The position numbers were made by a program, and so were the translations under genes. Below, piece by piece: positions 8,073-17,180 of a stretch of DNA of 52,450 bases (position 1 is its first letter; the number at the start of each line of letters is the position of its first letter). The notes under the pieces were generated by a model. The model made no database searches. It had not been told where the DNA came from and saw only the letters and a list, made by a program, of their open reading frames with translations. The stretch covers positions 1-52,450 of the forward strand of contig JAJRSM010000011.1 of assembly GCA_024278765.1 (NCBI GenBank). Direction: 5' to 3'. This DNA comes from Deltaproteobacteria bacterium (GTDB taxonomy: Bacteria; Desulfobacterota; GWC2-55-46; DRQE01).

Positions 8073-9280
8073 TGAAATATATAATACTTATAGGCGACGG
8101 AATGTCGGATGATCCAATCGAGAGGCTTGGCGGTAAGACTACGCTTCAAGCTGCTAAGACCCCTAATATGGATAAGATATCAAGTGCTGGCGAGTTCGGG
8201 CTTTTTGAGAGCGTGCCGGAGGGGTACCAGCCAGGCAGCGATGTTGCCAATATGAGTATTCTGGGTTACGCCCCTGCAAAGTACTACACAGGAGGACGCG
8301 CCCCGCTTGAGGCCGCAAGTATCGGTGTGGATCTGTTAAAAGGTGATGTCGCCTTCAGGTGCAATCTGGTTACAATCGGTGGCGGCGAAGAGGGTCGTAT
8401 TATGACTGACTATAGTGCAGGGCACATAACGACCGAAGAGGCAGAGGGTATAATAGAGACCCTTGATAAAGAATTTAAGGAAGATGGCGTGCGTTTTTAT
8501 ACAGGGACATCTTATCGGCACTTGATGGTCTGGGCCGATGGTAAGAGCAAGTACAAGATGACGCCACCTCATGATATCAGTGATAAGGTAATACAATCCG
8601 AGCATCTGCCAAGCGGCGATGGCGTAGAGATGATAATGCATCTTATGGAACGTTCGGTAGAGTTGTTGAAAGACCACCCTGTTAATAAGGCACGTCGCGA
8701 CGCCGGTAAAAACACAGCCGACTGTATTTGGTTGTGGGGCCAGGGCAGGCCGCCACAGATGCCGACCTTTAAAGAGAGCTACAATATTAGTGGCGCAATA
8801 ATATCTGCAGTAGACCTGATGAAGGGGCTCGGCGTCTTTGCAGGCCTTGAGGTAATTGAGGTCGAAGGTGCTACCGGCTATATCGATACGAACTATAAGG
8901 GGAAGGCCGATGCAGCCCTTGATTCTCTGGATAGGCACGACTTTGTCTGCGTACATATCGAGGCCCCGGATGAGGCCGGTCATCAGGGGAAACTTGAAGA
9001 TAAACTTACGGCCATAGAAGACTTTGACGGCAAGATAGTTGGCCCGGTAATGAAAGGCGCAACTGAAAAGTTCGGTGCAGACGGCTTTAAACTTATGATA
9101 ATCACCGACCACCCAACCCCGGTTGAGCTCAAGACCCATACTATGGATGACGTGCCATACGCGATCTATGGCGGCTCGGCAGAGCCCAGCGGCCTTACCT
9201 TCAGCGAGGTCGAGGCCCGCAAGAGTAGTATTAAGAAGACCGACCCGGCTGCTTTTATTAAGGAGTTTCTTAGCCCCTAA
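8072..9280 (+). CDS. apgM: Archaeal-type 2,3-bisphosphoglycerate-independent phosphoglycerate mutase or homoserine kinase-like enzyme
   Basis: A 402-residue member of the alkaline phosphatase superfamily matching the archaeal-type ApgM group (TIGR00306/TIGR02535). Metal- and phosphate-binding features are seen: GDGMSD at the N-terminus, Ser56 in GSDVANMSILGY, the HIEAPDEAGHQG motif and DHPTP near the C-terminus. The family interconverts 3- and 2-phosphoglycerate. A subgroup in bacteria, placed beside thrC and hom as here, has been proposed to supply the missing homoserine kinase (ThrH/ApgM-like) step; this gene's position after hom and thrC makes that role possible, but it is inference. The start overlaps the thrC stop by one base. 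Confidence 0.88.
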   Translation: MKYIILIGDGMSDDPIERLGGKTTLQAAKTPNMDKISSAGEFGLFESVPEGYQPGSDVANMSILGYAPAKYYTGGRAPLEAASIGVDLLKGDVAFRCNLVTIGGGEEGRIMTDYSAGHITTEEAEGIIETLDKEFKEDGVRFYTGTSYRHLMVWADGKSKYKMTPPHDISDKVIQSEHLPSGDGVEMIMHLMERSVELLKDHPVNKARRDAGKNTADCIWLWGQGRPPQMPTFKESYNISGAIISAVDLMKGLGVFAGLEVIEVEGATGYIDTNYKGKADAALDSLDRHDFVCVHIEAPDEAGHQGKLEDKLTAIEDFDGKIVGPVMKGATEKFGADGFKLMIITDHPTPVELKTHTMDDVPYAIYGGSAEPSGLTFSEVEARKSSIKKTDPAAFIKEFLSP

Positions 9281-9500
9281 TAGTCTGAAGCCTGCCGGAT
9301 AAAGGTTATGATAACTTGTTAGATCTTGTTTATCTTCTTTCAGAGATGTCCTTAAACGTCAAAGTTATGTGGCGAATGGGTGGTTTTTTGACTAACCAGC
9401 TGTTTGGTAGTTCTTTGTTGTCCCCTAATTTCTCACCAGAAAAATACATCCTAACTTGTTGTGCTCAAAGCTCTTGAGATCGTTGTCTTTATTTAACCTT

Positions 9501-9531
9501 CCCTGATGACTAAGTCCTTAGGGGTTTTTTT
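9501..9531 (+). terminator. Possible terminator after the threonine operon
   Basis: CCCT at 9501 can pair with AGGG just before a run of seven Ts (9525-9531). The loop is large and the stem short, so this is weak. The rest of the 414-bp gap between apgM and the next gene is AT-rich and shows no other gene. Confidence 0.3.
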
Positions 9532-9605
9532 ACGATAGCTCTGGATGAGGGTTTACTGACACTGAATTTATTAGAGAAAATTTATTGTTTTTTTCGTTCA
9601 AAATA

Positions 9606-9634
9606 TTGACATGATCTGAGATTGTGGGTATACT
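9606..9634 (+). promoter_or_regulatory. Sigma70-like promoter of the first flagellar regulator
   Basis: TTGACA (9606-9611) and TATACT (9629-9634) are separated by exactly 17 bases, an almost perfect housekeeping promoter. The NtrC-type regulator begins at 9695, giving a leader of about 55 bases. This would place that regulator at the top of the flagellar cascade. Confidence 0.85.
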
Positions 9635-9694
9635 AGTTACAGTTTCTAGCAATATGGCTTCTTCGACTAACTTAAAACAGCAATAGGGGTGTCT

Positions 9695-11068
9695 ATGGAA
9701 TACAAGGTTTTGATAGTAGAAGATGAAGATTCCGCACGAATTTGCCTCTCTGATATGTTAAAGCTTGAAAGTTATGATGTGAGCAGTGTTGTAACAGGCA
9801 CTCAGGCACTAGAGTTTGTTGAGACCTCCACCCCGCACATTGTATTGACGGACTTGAAGCTGCCTGATATGAGCGGCATCAATGTCATAAGTCAGATAAA
9901 AAAGATGCACCCCAATACCATATGTATGGTTATAACAGGCTATGCCTCTATAGAGAGTGCCGTGGATGCTATGAAGGCCGGTGCTTTTTCTTATCTTAAG
10001 AAACCATTTAGAAGAGAAGAATTGCTCGTCGCCCTTGCCAAGGCAAAGGAAGTGCTGGCCATTCAGAGCGAGAACGCATCGCTTCGCCAGCGTTTACAGG
10101 GCCAACGTGAGCAGTTTATTCTCGGAGTTAGTCCAGGCATAAATAAAGTTCGTGAGATTATAAAGAAGGTCGCGGATACAGATTCTACCGTTTTAATCCT
10201 TGGCGAGAGTGGTACAGGGAAAGAGCTCGTTGCTAAAGAATTGCACAGGCAAAGCTCGCGCTATAATAAACCTTTTATCCCTATTAACTGTGGTGCTATC
10301 CCGGAGGACCTCTTGGAGAGTGAGCTCTTTGGTTATGAAAAGGGGGCCTTTACCGGTGCGATATCCACTAGGATTGGTCGTTTTGAGGCCGCCAATCATG
10401 GTACAGTCTTTCTTGATGAGATAGGCGATATGAGCATGGGGCTTCAGGTAAAGATCTTGCGGGTCTTGCAGGAAAGGGAATTTGAACGTATAGGCGGCAA
10501 TAGTACTATAAAGGTCGATATACGAGTCCTTGCTGCTACCAATCAGGATCTGGACAAGGCCGTAGAGGAGAGAAGATTCAGGGAAGACCTTTATTACAGG
10601 CTAAATGTAATACCTATCTCTCTGCCTCCGCTGCGTACAAGGGGCGAGGATATAGCCCTGCTCTGCAGGTACTTTCTTGATGCGCTCTCCACTAGAAAGA
10701 ACAAGATCATCAGCACTATAGCCGCAGATGCCATGGAGGCACTTAATGAATATGCATGGCCCGGCAATGTTCGTGAGATGGTAAATATAATGGAAAGGCT
10801 TATCGTCCTTAATGAAACCGGTACGATAACCCTTGATGACCTCCCTTCAACGATTACCAAAAATAAGGCCGATATCTTCCAATCACCAATGGCTACGCTT
10901 CCATCCGATGGTCTGGACTTTAATCTGGCGGTCGATGACTTTGAAAGAAGACTGATCAAAAGCGCCCTGAGTCGTGCCGACGGCGTCAAGAAGAAGGCGG
11001 CAGACTACCTGAACCTCAATAGAACTACACTAATAGAGAAGATGAAGAGAAAAGGCCTACTAGGTTAG
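9695..11068 (+). CDS. Sigma54-dependent NtrC-family response regulator
   Basis: A 457-residue three-domain activator. The receiver domain (1-120) has its phosphoacceptor Asp53 in LTDLKLPDMSG. The central AAA+ domain has Walker A GESGTGKE, the sigma54-contact loop GAFTGA and Walker B-type FLDEIGDM. The C-terminal HTH (AADYLNLNRTTLIEKMKRK) binds DNA. Such proteins hydrolyse ATP to open sigma54 promoter complexes. The start at ATG 9695 is taken because AGGGGTG lies just before it; a GTG at 9689 is in frame. A strong sigma70-type promoter precedes it and a sigma54 promoter follows the gene. Unlike FleQ/FlrA, its receiver keeps the phosphoacceptor. It may be the master flagellar activator, but that is inferred from position. 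Confidence 0.93.
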   Translation: MEYKVLIVEDEDSARICLSDMLKLESYDVSSVVTGTQALEFVETSTPHIVLTDLKLPDMSGINVISQIKKMHPNTICMVITGYASIESAVDAMKAGAFSYLKKPFRREELLVALAKAKEVLAIQSENASLRQRLQGQREQFILGVSPGINKVREIIKKVADTDSTVLILGESGTGKELVAKELHRQSSRYNKPFIPINCGAIPEDLLESELFGYEKGAFTGAISTRIGRFEAANHGTVFLDEIGDMSMGLQVKILRVLQEREFERIGGNSTIKVDIRVLAATNQDLDKAVEERRFREDLYYRLNVIPISLPPLRTRGEDIALLCRYFLDALSTRKNKIISTIAADAMEALNEYAWPGNVREMVNIMERLIVLNETGTITLDDLPSTITKNKADIFQSPMATLPSDGLDFNLAVDDFERRLIKSALSRADGVKKKAADYLNLNRTTLIEKMKRKGLLG

Positions 11069-11078
11069 TCTTACTATT

Positions 11079-11094
11079 TGTCATTGTCTTGACA
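11079..11094. promoter_or_regulatory. Candidate upstream activator site TGTCA-N6-TGACA
   Basis: A 5-6-5 dyad 154 bases upstream of the -24 element of the TPR-gene promoter. The same dyad with the same spacing occurs upstream of the fliL promoter. Position and symmetry fit an enhancer for an NtrC-type activator; binding is inferred. Confidence 0.45.
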
Positions 11095-11247
11095 TGTCTT
11101 TAATTCGATATCGTCAGAATCCTAACAGTCCTATAGGCTCCGCAATTATTCCAAGTTAAATTCTCTTAGATTGAAAAGCCTTTAATTACAATAGGTTATG
11201 GTGTTTTTTTGTCCTATTTGTGCTTGATTTGTTCTATGTGGCAGTTT

Positions 11248-11263
11248 TGGCATGGATGTTGCA
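11248..11263 (+). promoter_or_regulatory. Sigma54 promoter of the TPR gene
   Basis: TGGCATGGATGTTGCA matches the -24/-12 consensus TGGCAC-N5-TTGCA with correct spacing between GG and GC. The predicted transcript starts about 12 bases after the GC, roughly 60 bases before the TPR start codon. Confidence 0.85.
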
Positions 11264-11332
11264 AATAATTCCTAGTGACAGGAAAAATGACAGGTAAGAT
11301 TTTCTGACCCTTAAACCTTTATACGGCATATT

Positions 11333-13978
11333 ATGAGAAAAACTTTAGGAATATTTCAGGTAATTGGTATAAGTTGGCATGCGATGGTAAGTATTGCATG
11401 TCTTGGAATGGTCTTTGTAGGGCTGATAGGGCTTGTTACTATTGCCTTTGCTGCCCCTGGCTCCAAGGCCGGTGGTTTGCCGGTGCTTACCTCGGTAAAG
11501 CTCGTTGAAAAGCAGTACTTTCATCAATTGGAACTTGTCATTGAGGGTAGGCCAAGATTTAGCATGCAGCAGAAAGACGGAAAATTTTTCCTCAAGCTCC
11601 GCAACATTGACAACAGCTCTTTGCCTAAGGCGCCATCATCGACCTCATTGCTTAGCCAGTTACCGACCACGGTCGCCCTGCGTAACTACGGAACATCTAC
11701 AAGCATTGTCGTCGGCGTAGTAGGAGGGTTTCGAACCGAGATGAGTGCTTATGAAAAACCAGGTCTTCCTTTTAGGATAGTAATTGAGTTCTACGCAACC
11801 AATAAAAAACCAGCTAAGGTTGTCAAAACAGCGGCTGCCAGTGACAGTAAAAAGAAAGTAGCTATTAAGACCAAGAAGAAGGCAACAACTGCTAAGGACT
11901 TCTGGAGTCATGAAAAGGATAGCCCGAAGAAGGTAGTTAAAAAACACAAAAAAGTAAAGACCAAAAAGAAGGTTGTAAAACGTGCGAAAAAAATACTAGC
12001 CAAGCCTGCTACTTTTATGAAAATAGAGAGGGTTACGCAGACAGGTGAAGAGGGCGGTGTAGCAGCCTTTAATAATGGCTGGAGATGGGAGTACCGAAAA
12101 AAGGTAGTTGCGTCTATCCGCGATACTCACTCTGATGTCTACAATGAGGTGCTGGCTGCCCTTGGTGATAAGCTCGGTCTGGTAGATGCGACAGAGCCCG
12201 GCCAGTTGGTCCCGGAGCTTATATTGCTTGTCGCAGACTATGAGTCAGGGCTTGAAAATGACAAGGCCGAGGTTTTAAAAGGAGTTATTCCATTTTTTCA
12301 GGGTAAGGGAAGTATAGAGAAGATGGATTCTCTACTGAGGAAATATGCCTATACAGGTTTCACACGGCTTGGTCGTTTTGTCGAGGGTGTTTACTATGAA
12401 AAAAGAGGTTTTATTCCTGAGGCTCTGGCGCATTACAGCATGACGGTTGTAGGCAGAGAAGACGAGGACATTCCCGAGCCATTTACTAACGTGGTAATTG
12501 CAGAGGCCAACTTCCGTATGGGGGTTGTATATTTTATGGACTATAAGATGGAAGAGGCCGCGAATCATTTTAAAAGAGCCTCACTTCAGGGCAGTAACTC
12601 AGCACGTAAGTGGCTGGCAAATACGCTGCTTATTAAGGGGCTTGTTAAAGACGCACGGCTTCTCTTTAAGGATGTCGAGGCCAACGATCCTGTAACAAGG
12701 CTGAGCCTTGCCGATATAAGTGTCCTTGATGGCGACTTCAAGGCTGCACGTAAATACTATAACGATCTTTCTGATGACTTCTCTGGAGATGCGCTTGTAT
12801 CTGCTTATTTTATGATTAGGATCGCTGATACCTACCAGATAGAAGGCAATATCGAAGATGCCAATCGTAAATATAAGATCGCAAGGGATAATTTATCTGG
12901 TGATGGCCGCGCTATGGCAAGTCTTGCAATGGCAGAGCTACTTATTGGTAGTGATGATCATGAGGCATACCGTGATGCGCTTCGCTATTACGGCACCGTG
13001 GCAGAGGGTAATTATATAGGCACGGAAGAGGCATACCTTATGTCCGCTCGTCTTCATATGCAGCTTGGTAACTACAATATGGCGATAGCCCTGATCGATA
13101 AGATGGACAGGCTCTTCCCGCTTGGTGGATTAAGGTTTGATGCCTCCAGAGTTCGTGGGGAAGTAACACTTAGGTGGCTCGACAGGCTTGCCGGTATCGG
13201 AGATGACGAGGGCTTTGCAAAGATCTTTCTTACCTATGAACCATTTATACCATTTGGTAAAAAATCAGGTGCCTATATCCAGGCAGGTCGTGCCTTTATG
13301 AAGCTTGGCTTTACAACGGATGCCGTTAAGATCTTGAACAGTCTGGTAAAGATGGGCAAGGGTAAGCATTTGGAAGAAGCCATGGTTTTGCTTGCCAAGG
13401 GGTATTTGGCCCAAGAGGACATAGAGTCGGCAGACAGGTTGGCAACATTTTTCAAGACGTCATTTCCTAAAACAAAATTTAAAAAAGAATTCGCAAAGCT
13501 TGTCACCGAGATCAATTACAGAAAGGGAGAGTTCAAGAAGGTCGTAGATACTCTGGAAGTTAAGAGGCGTAGCGACTGGGATAATACAGAGGATATGATG
13601 GTTGTGGCCTCTTCTTTTTTTAGACTTAACAATTATGAAAAGGCAGAAGAACGTTACCGCAGGGCAGCCGAGCTGCTCGCCGCTGCTCAGGAAAATGACA
13701 GGCTTGCAGATGCCTGTATGGGGGTAGCGGAGTCTTCATTTATGCAGGGTAAGTACAAGGAGAGTATTAAATTCTACCGTTGTGCCGTGGAGCTCTCTAA
13801 GGTCAGGGACGGCGACGGAGGCTCGATAGATTCTTCTTGGGCGACATACCGATTGGCAGAGAGTAACTTTAGGATTGGTAAGAGCTACGAGGGGATAGAG
13901 GCTCTTGAAACCCTTAGGCAGACCGATAAGAAGATGGCTGAGTGGGCCGAGTATCTTTTTGCGGAAAATGGAAGTTAG
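11333..13978 (+). CDS. Large exported TPR protein with AMIN-like N-terminus
   Basis: An 881-residue protein not matching a named flagellar component that I recognise. It begins with a long signal peptide or membrane anchor ending near AFA-AP (residue 40). Residues 50-155 resemble an AMIN-type beta domain (paired strands around LELVIEGRPRFS and FRIVIEFY), a domain that targets envelope sites. Residues about 160-225 are extremely lysine-rich. The remainder is a series of TPR-like helical hairpins (for example EALAHYSMTVV, YEKAEERYRRAAELL, YKESIKFYRCAVEL). Its sigma54 promoter and position between two flagellar regulators link it to motility. The architecture suggests a periplasmic or envelope-attached scaffold. 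The call is firm for domains, weak for function. Confidence 0.75.
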   Translation: MRKTLGIFQVIGISWHAMVSIACLGMVFVGLIGLVTIAFAAPGSKAGGLPVLTSVKLVEKQYFHQLELVIEGRPRFSMQQKDGKFFLKLRNIDNSSLPKAPSSTSLLSQLPTTVALRNYGTSTSIVVGVVGGFRTEMSAYEKPGLPFRIVIEFYATNKKPAKVVKTAAASDSKKKVAIKTKKKATTAKDFWSHEKDSPKKVVKKHKKVKTKKKVVKRAKKILAKPATFMKIERVTQTGEEGGVAAFNNGWRWEYRKKVVASIRDTHSDVYNEVLAALGDKLGLVDATEPGQLVPELILLVADYESGLENDKAEVLKGVIPFFQGKGSIEKMDSLLRKYAYTGFTRLGRFVEGVYYEKRGFIPEALAHYSMTVVGREDEDIPEPFTNVVIAEANFRMGVVYFMDYKMEEAANHFKRASLQGSNSARKWLANTLLIKGLVKDARLLFKDVEANDPVTRLSLADISVLDGDFKAARKYYNDLSDDFSGDALVSAYFMIRIADTYQIEGNIEDANRKYKIARDNLSGDGRAMASLAMAELLIGSDDHEAYRDALRYYGTVAEGNYIGTEEAYLMSARLHMQLGNYNMAIALIDKMDRLFPLGGLRFDASRVRGEVTLRWLDRLAGIGDDEGFAKIFLTYEPFIPFGKKSGAYIQAGRAFMKLGFTTDAVKILNSLVKMGKGKHLEEAMVLLAKGYLAQEDIESADRLATFFKTSFPKTKFKKEFAKLVTEINYRKGEFKKVVDTLEVKRRSDWDNTEDMMVVASSFFRLNNYEKAEERYRRAAELLAAAQENDRLADACMGVAESSFMQGKYKESIKFYRCAVELSKVRDGDGGSIDSSWATYRLAESNFRIGKSYEGIEALETLRQTDKKMAEWAEYLFAENGS

Positions 13979-14027
13979 CAGAAGGGCAACTGCCCGGAGG
14001 CCCGTTGCTTGGAGGGCGGAGGTAATG

Positions 14028-14888
14028 ATGACTATGGAACTTAGAGAAAAAAACATATTAAACGATGCTTTTGATAGCTTTGCAGTGGTCTCCAACTCAC
14101 TTGAGACCCGCTATAAATCGCTGGAAGATCAGGTCGAACGGTTAAGTCTGGAGCTTTCTGAGAAGAATAAATTTATGGAGCGTACGCGACGCCTTGTGGC
14201 AATGGGCGAGATGGGTGCGAAGATCGCTCATGAGATACGTAATCCTCTGGCATCTATCGGAATATTTTCTAGTCTTCTGGAGAGAGAGCTGAGTGAAGAC
14301 GGCAAGAACAGAGAACTCGCCGGCCATATCTCAAAAGGGGTAAAGACGCTTGATAATCTTTTAACCAATATGCTGCTCTTTGCCAGAAGCCCTCAGCCAT
14401 CATCTGTTGCTATTGATATTAAGAGCATTCTGGAGGGTACTCTGCTTCTATTAGATCCGCAGAAAGCGGAGAAGGTCATAATCGAGAGAGACTACGTGGG
14501 GGAGACCTGTATAAAAGGTGACTCGTCATTGTTGGGTCAGGCCTTTTTTAATCTCCTTATAAATGCCGTTGATGCGGTAGGAGCAGAAGGCACTGTTACG
14601 ATCAAAACTTGCCTGCACGAAAACGGCTCTACCAATATGAAGGTAACGATTGAGGACACAGGCGATGGAATAACGCAGGATCATATAGATAGAATCTTCG
14701 ATCCGTTTTTCACAACAAAGGATCATGGCACAGGCCTTGGTCTCTCAATAGTAGAGTCTATAATCAAGGCCCATGGTGGTCATCTTGAGGTTGAGTCATA
14801 CCATGACGATTCTGGCAAACTGGAACGCCCTGGCACAATCTTTACTGTAATCTTACCGGTTGATCAAACGGAGGCATTTGATGAATAG
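14028..14888 (+). CDS. Flagellar sensor histidine kinase, FlrB/FleS-like
   Basis: A cytoplasmic histidine kinase of 286 residues with no transmembrane segment. An N-terminal coiled coil (about 1-55) precedes the HisKA domain with His68 in AHEIRNPLASIG. The HATPase domain has the N box (LINAVDAVG), DTGDGI, and the G boxes GTGLGLSIV. It matches the FlrB/FleS group that phosphorylates the neighbouring NtrC-type regulator to switch on middle flagellar genes. The start at ATG 14028 has GGAGG five bases upstream; ATG 14025 is an equally in-frame alternative. An upstream in-frame start at 13905 would overlap the TPR gene and is unlikely. It overlaps the next gene by 8 bases, so the pair is co-translated. 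Confidence 0.9.
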   Translation: MTMELREKNILNDAFDSFAVVSNSLETRYKSLEDQVERLSLELSEKNKFMERTRRLVAMGEMGAKIAHEIRNPLASIGIFSSLLERELSEDGKNRELAGHISKGVKTLDNLLTNMLLFARSPQPSSVAIDIKSILEGTLLLLDPQKAEKVIIERDYVGETCIKGDSSLLGQAFFNLLINAVDAVGAEGTVTIKTCLHENGSTNMKVTIEDTGDGITQDHIDRIFDPFFTTKDHGTGLGLSIVESIIKAHGGHLEVESYHDDSGKLERPGTIFTVILPVDQTEAFDE

Positions 14889-16194
14889 CATTCTTGTCGT
14901 TGATGACGAGGTGGCCATGGGGGTCGCACTTAAAGAGGCTTTGACTCGAAAGGGTTATTCAGTGGACCTCGCTAAAAACAGTAAAGATGCCATAGAGCAG
15001 TTCTCCAGTGGTTCTTACAGCATGGTCATTAGCGATATGCAGATGCCGGGCAAAAGCGGGTTGGAGCTCTTAAAAGAGATTAAGAGAAACTCTCCGCTTA
15101 CACCGGTTTTACTGATCACCGCCTACGGTACGGTAGAGAAGGCGGTAGAGGCCATCAAAGAAGGCGCGATTGATTTTATGCTCAAGCCGTTTTCTCTTGA
15201 TTGTCTGGAGGCAGCCGTTGAGCGAGCACTTAAAACAGAACTTAATTTTGAGGTCTGCGGTAAAGAGATGCTCACCAGGTCTCACGTTATGAACAAAGTC
15301 GTTGCCATGGCAGAGGTCGTCGCCGGAAGCGACGCAACCGTTATGCTCTCGGGCGAGAGCGGAACGGGTAAAGAGCTTATGGCTCGCTTTATACACGCAA
15401 AGAGCGATAGAGCGGACGGGCCGTTCGTTGCCGTTAACTGTGCTTCGATCCCTGAGAGCTTGCTAGAGAGCGAGCTCTTCGGTCATGAAAAAGGAGCTTT
15501 TACTGGCGCCATGGCGCAGCGCCATGGAAAGTTTGAGCAGGCAAATACAGGGACGATTCTCCTGGATGAAATCAGCGAGATGGACCTAAGGCTGCAGGCA
15601 AAGCTCTTGCGGGTTATCCAGGAAAGAGAGGTAGAGCGGGTCGGTGGTAAAGAGACCGTCCCACTTGATATACGTATTATAGCTACAACAAATCGTAACC
15701 TCGAAGAAGAGGTCTCTCATGGCAGGTTCAGAGAAGATCTTTTTTACAGACTTAATATATTCCCGTTACGTCTGCCTCCTCTGCGTGAAAGAGTTCAGGA
15801 CGTGGAGTATCTGGCTGAGCACTTTATGGCTAAGTTTTCTACAAAGTATGTGCGCCATATTGAGGGTGTCAGCGAGCAAGCGATGGAGAGACTCAAGACC
15901 TATGGTTGGCCAGGTAATATCAGAGAGCTGGAAAATACCATTGAAAGAGCCGTATTGCTCGCAAGCGGTAGTCTGGTGGAGCTTGAGCAGCTGGAGCTTA
16001 AAGGGACGAATCTGGCGACGAGCATCGCAAATCATGCCGTTGCAGTAGAGGGCGAGAGCATAACCATCTCCGAGATGGAGAAGAGGTTGATTATTAAGAC
16101 TCTGGACGGCCTTGCCGGCAACAGGACAAGGGCTGCCGCAGCTCTGGGTATATCGGTAAGGACGCTTAGAAATAAGCTTAAAGAATACGGGTAA
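14881..16194 (+). CDS. Flagellar NtrC-family response regulator, FlrC/FleR-like
   Basis: A 437-residue partner of the preceding kinase. The receiver domain has Asp52 in VISDMQMPGKSG; the AAA+ domain has Walker A GESGTGKE, GAFTGA and FLDEIS-type (LLDEISEM) motifs; the C-terminal HTH has RAAAALGISVRTLRNKLK. FlrC/FleR-type proteins activate sigma54 promoters of basal-body and hook genes. The start at ATG 14881 is set by the GGAGG six bases upstream and the overlap with the kinase stop. An upstream ATG at 14860 lies before that site. flgB begins 118 bases downstream, so the pair sits at the head of the structural gene block. Confidence 0.93.
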   Translation: MNSILVVDDEVAMGVALKEALTRKGYSVDLAKNSKDAIEQFSSGSYSMVISDMQMPGKSGLELLKEIKRNSPLTPVLLITAYGTVEKAVEAIKEGAIDFMLKPFSLDCLEAAVERALKTELNFEVCGKEMLTRSHVMNKVVAMAEVVAGSDATVMLSGESGTGKELMARFIHAKSDRADGPFVAVNCASIPESLLESELFGHEKGAFTGAMAQRHGKFEQANTGTILLDEISEMDLRLQAKLLRVIQEREVERVGGKETVPLDIRIIATTNRNLEEEVSHGRFREDLFYRLNIFPLRLPPLRERVQDVEYLAEHFMAKFSTKYVRHIEGVSEQAMERLKTYGWPGNIRELENTIERAVLLASGSLVELEQLELKGTNLATSIANHAVAVEGESITISEMEKRLIIKTLDGLAGNRTRAAAALGISVRTLRNKLKEYG

Positions 16195-16254
16195 AATCTT
16201 CCCCTGTCGGGAACAATCTTCCTGGTAGGGTTGGAATGGAAAGCGTCATTTTAT

Positions 16255-16270
16255 TGGCACGCGAATAGGG
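16255..16270 (+). promoter_or_regulatory. Weak sigma54-like site before flgB
   Basis: TGGCACGCGAATAGGG has a perfect -24 half but GG where the -12 GC is expected. It lies 43 bases before flgB. It may be a degenerate promoter or chance; flgB could also be read through from the regulator genes. Confidence 0.3.
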
Positions 16271-16312
16271 TGGTCTAGGTATAGACAGGGGCTCAAAACG
16301 AGGAGGCGACAA

Positions 16313-16723
16313 ATGTTTGGCGGAGTTTTCAATAAGACATTTGATTTATTAGAAAAAACACTGGATGTTTCTCATGTACGGCATAAGGCATTGACATCTA
16401 ATATAGCTAATGCCGAGACGCCCGGGTATAAGGCAAAGGACGTAAACTTTGAGACTGAGCTTAAGCGGCAACTAGGAAGTGTTGGTGCTGGCGTCAGGGT
16501 GCAGAGGACGCATCCGGGGCATATTGCTGTTGGTAAGGCAGGTTCTTTGCCGATTCGGGCAATAGATAGCCCCTCAGGATCGGCCGGGCTTGACGGTAAT
16601 TCCGTAAATCTTGAGACAGAGATGGTCCGGCTCGCCGAGAATACCATACGCTACGAGATAGCGGCAAAGCTTATGAAGAGAAAGTTCGCGGGGCTTATGA
16701 ATGCCATAAAGGGAGGTAGGTAG
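16313..16723 (+). CDS. flgB: Flagellar basal-body rod protein FlgB
   Basis: FlgB is a proximal rod subunit in the periplasm, exported by the flagellar type III system. The 136-residue protein has the family's N-terminal rod motif (HKALTSNIANAETPGYKAKDV) and the C-terminal helix (NLETEMVRLAENTIRYEIAAKLM). Length is normal. The ATG follows a good AGGAGG site at about 16302. flgC begins 2 bases after its stop codon, so it is the first gene of a rod and MS-ring operon that runs through the fliJ region. Confidence 0.95.
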   Translation: MFGGVFNKTFDLLEKTLDVSHVRHKALTSNIANAETPGYKAKDVNFETELKRQLGSVGAGVRVQRTHPGHIAVGKAGSLPIRAIDSPSGSAGLDGNSVNLETEMVRLAENTIRYEIAAKLMKRKFAGLMNAIKGGR

Positions 16724-16725
16724 TT

Positions 16726-17157
16726 ATGATGTTCGATTCTTTTTCAGTAACGGCAAGCGGGATGACCGCTCAGAGACTCAGAATGAATACTATAGCCAGT
16801 AATCTGGCAAATGTTAATAGTACCCGAACGGCTGAGGGCGGCCCGTATAAGAGAAAAGACGTTGTCTTCACCTCGCAGCAGCTGGACTTTAGGGATGTGC
16901 TTAATGCTTCGGGGGATAAGCGGTTCACTCAAGGTGTCAGGATATCCAGTATAATCGAGGATCCGCGCCCATTTAAGATGGTCTATGATCCCTCTCATCC
17001 GGACTCGGATAAGAAGGGTTATGTTGCCTTTCCAAATGTTAATACCGCCGAAGAGATGGTCAATATGATAAGTGCCGCAAGGAGTTATGAGGCCAATGTA
17101 AATGCATTTAAGGCAAGTAAATCCATGATATCAAAGGCCCTGGATATATCCAGTTAA
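16726..17157 (+). CDS. flgC: Flagellar basal-body rod protein FlgC
   Basis: FlgC is a proximal rod subunit that stacks with FlgB. The 143-residue protein shows the N-terminal motif (LRMNTIASNLANVNSTRT) and the C-terminal FlgC signature (NTAEEMVNMISAARSYEANV). Two ATGs in tandem (16726 and 16729) follow GGAGGTAGG; either could be used. It lies between flgB and fliE with very short gaps, the standard order. Confidence 0.95.
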   Translation: MMFDSFSVTASGMTAQRLRMNTIASNLANVNSTRTAEGGPYKRKDVVFTSQQLDFRDVLNASGDKRFTQGVRISSIIEDPRPFKMVYDPSHPDSDKKGYVAFPNVNTAEEMVNMISAARSYEANVNAFKASKSMISKALDISS

Positions 17158-17180
17158 TAGCCGTTTAATAGGAGACCGAT

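Noticed and set aside
13905-14027. Upstream start for the flagellar histidine kinase
   Set aside because: It would overlap the TPR gene by over 70 bases, and a clear GGAGG precedes ATG 14028.
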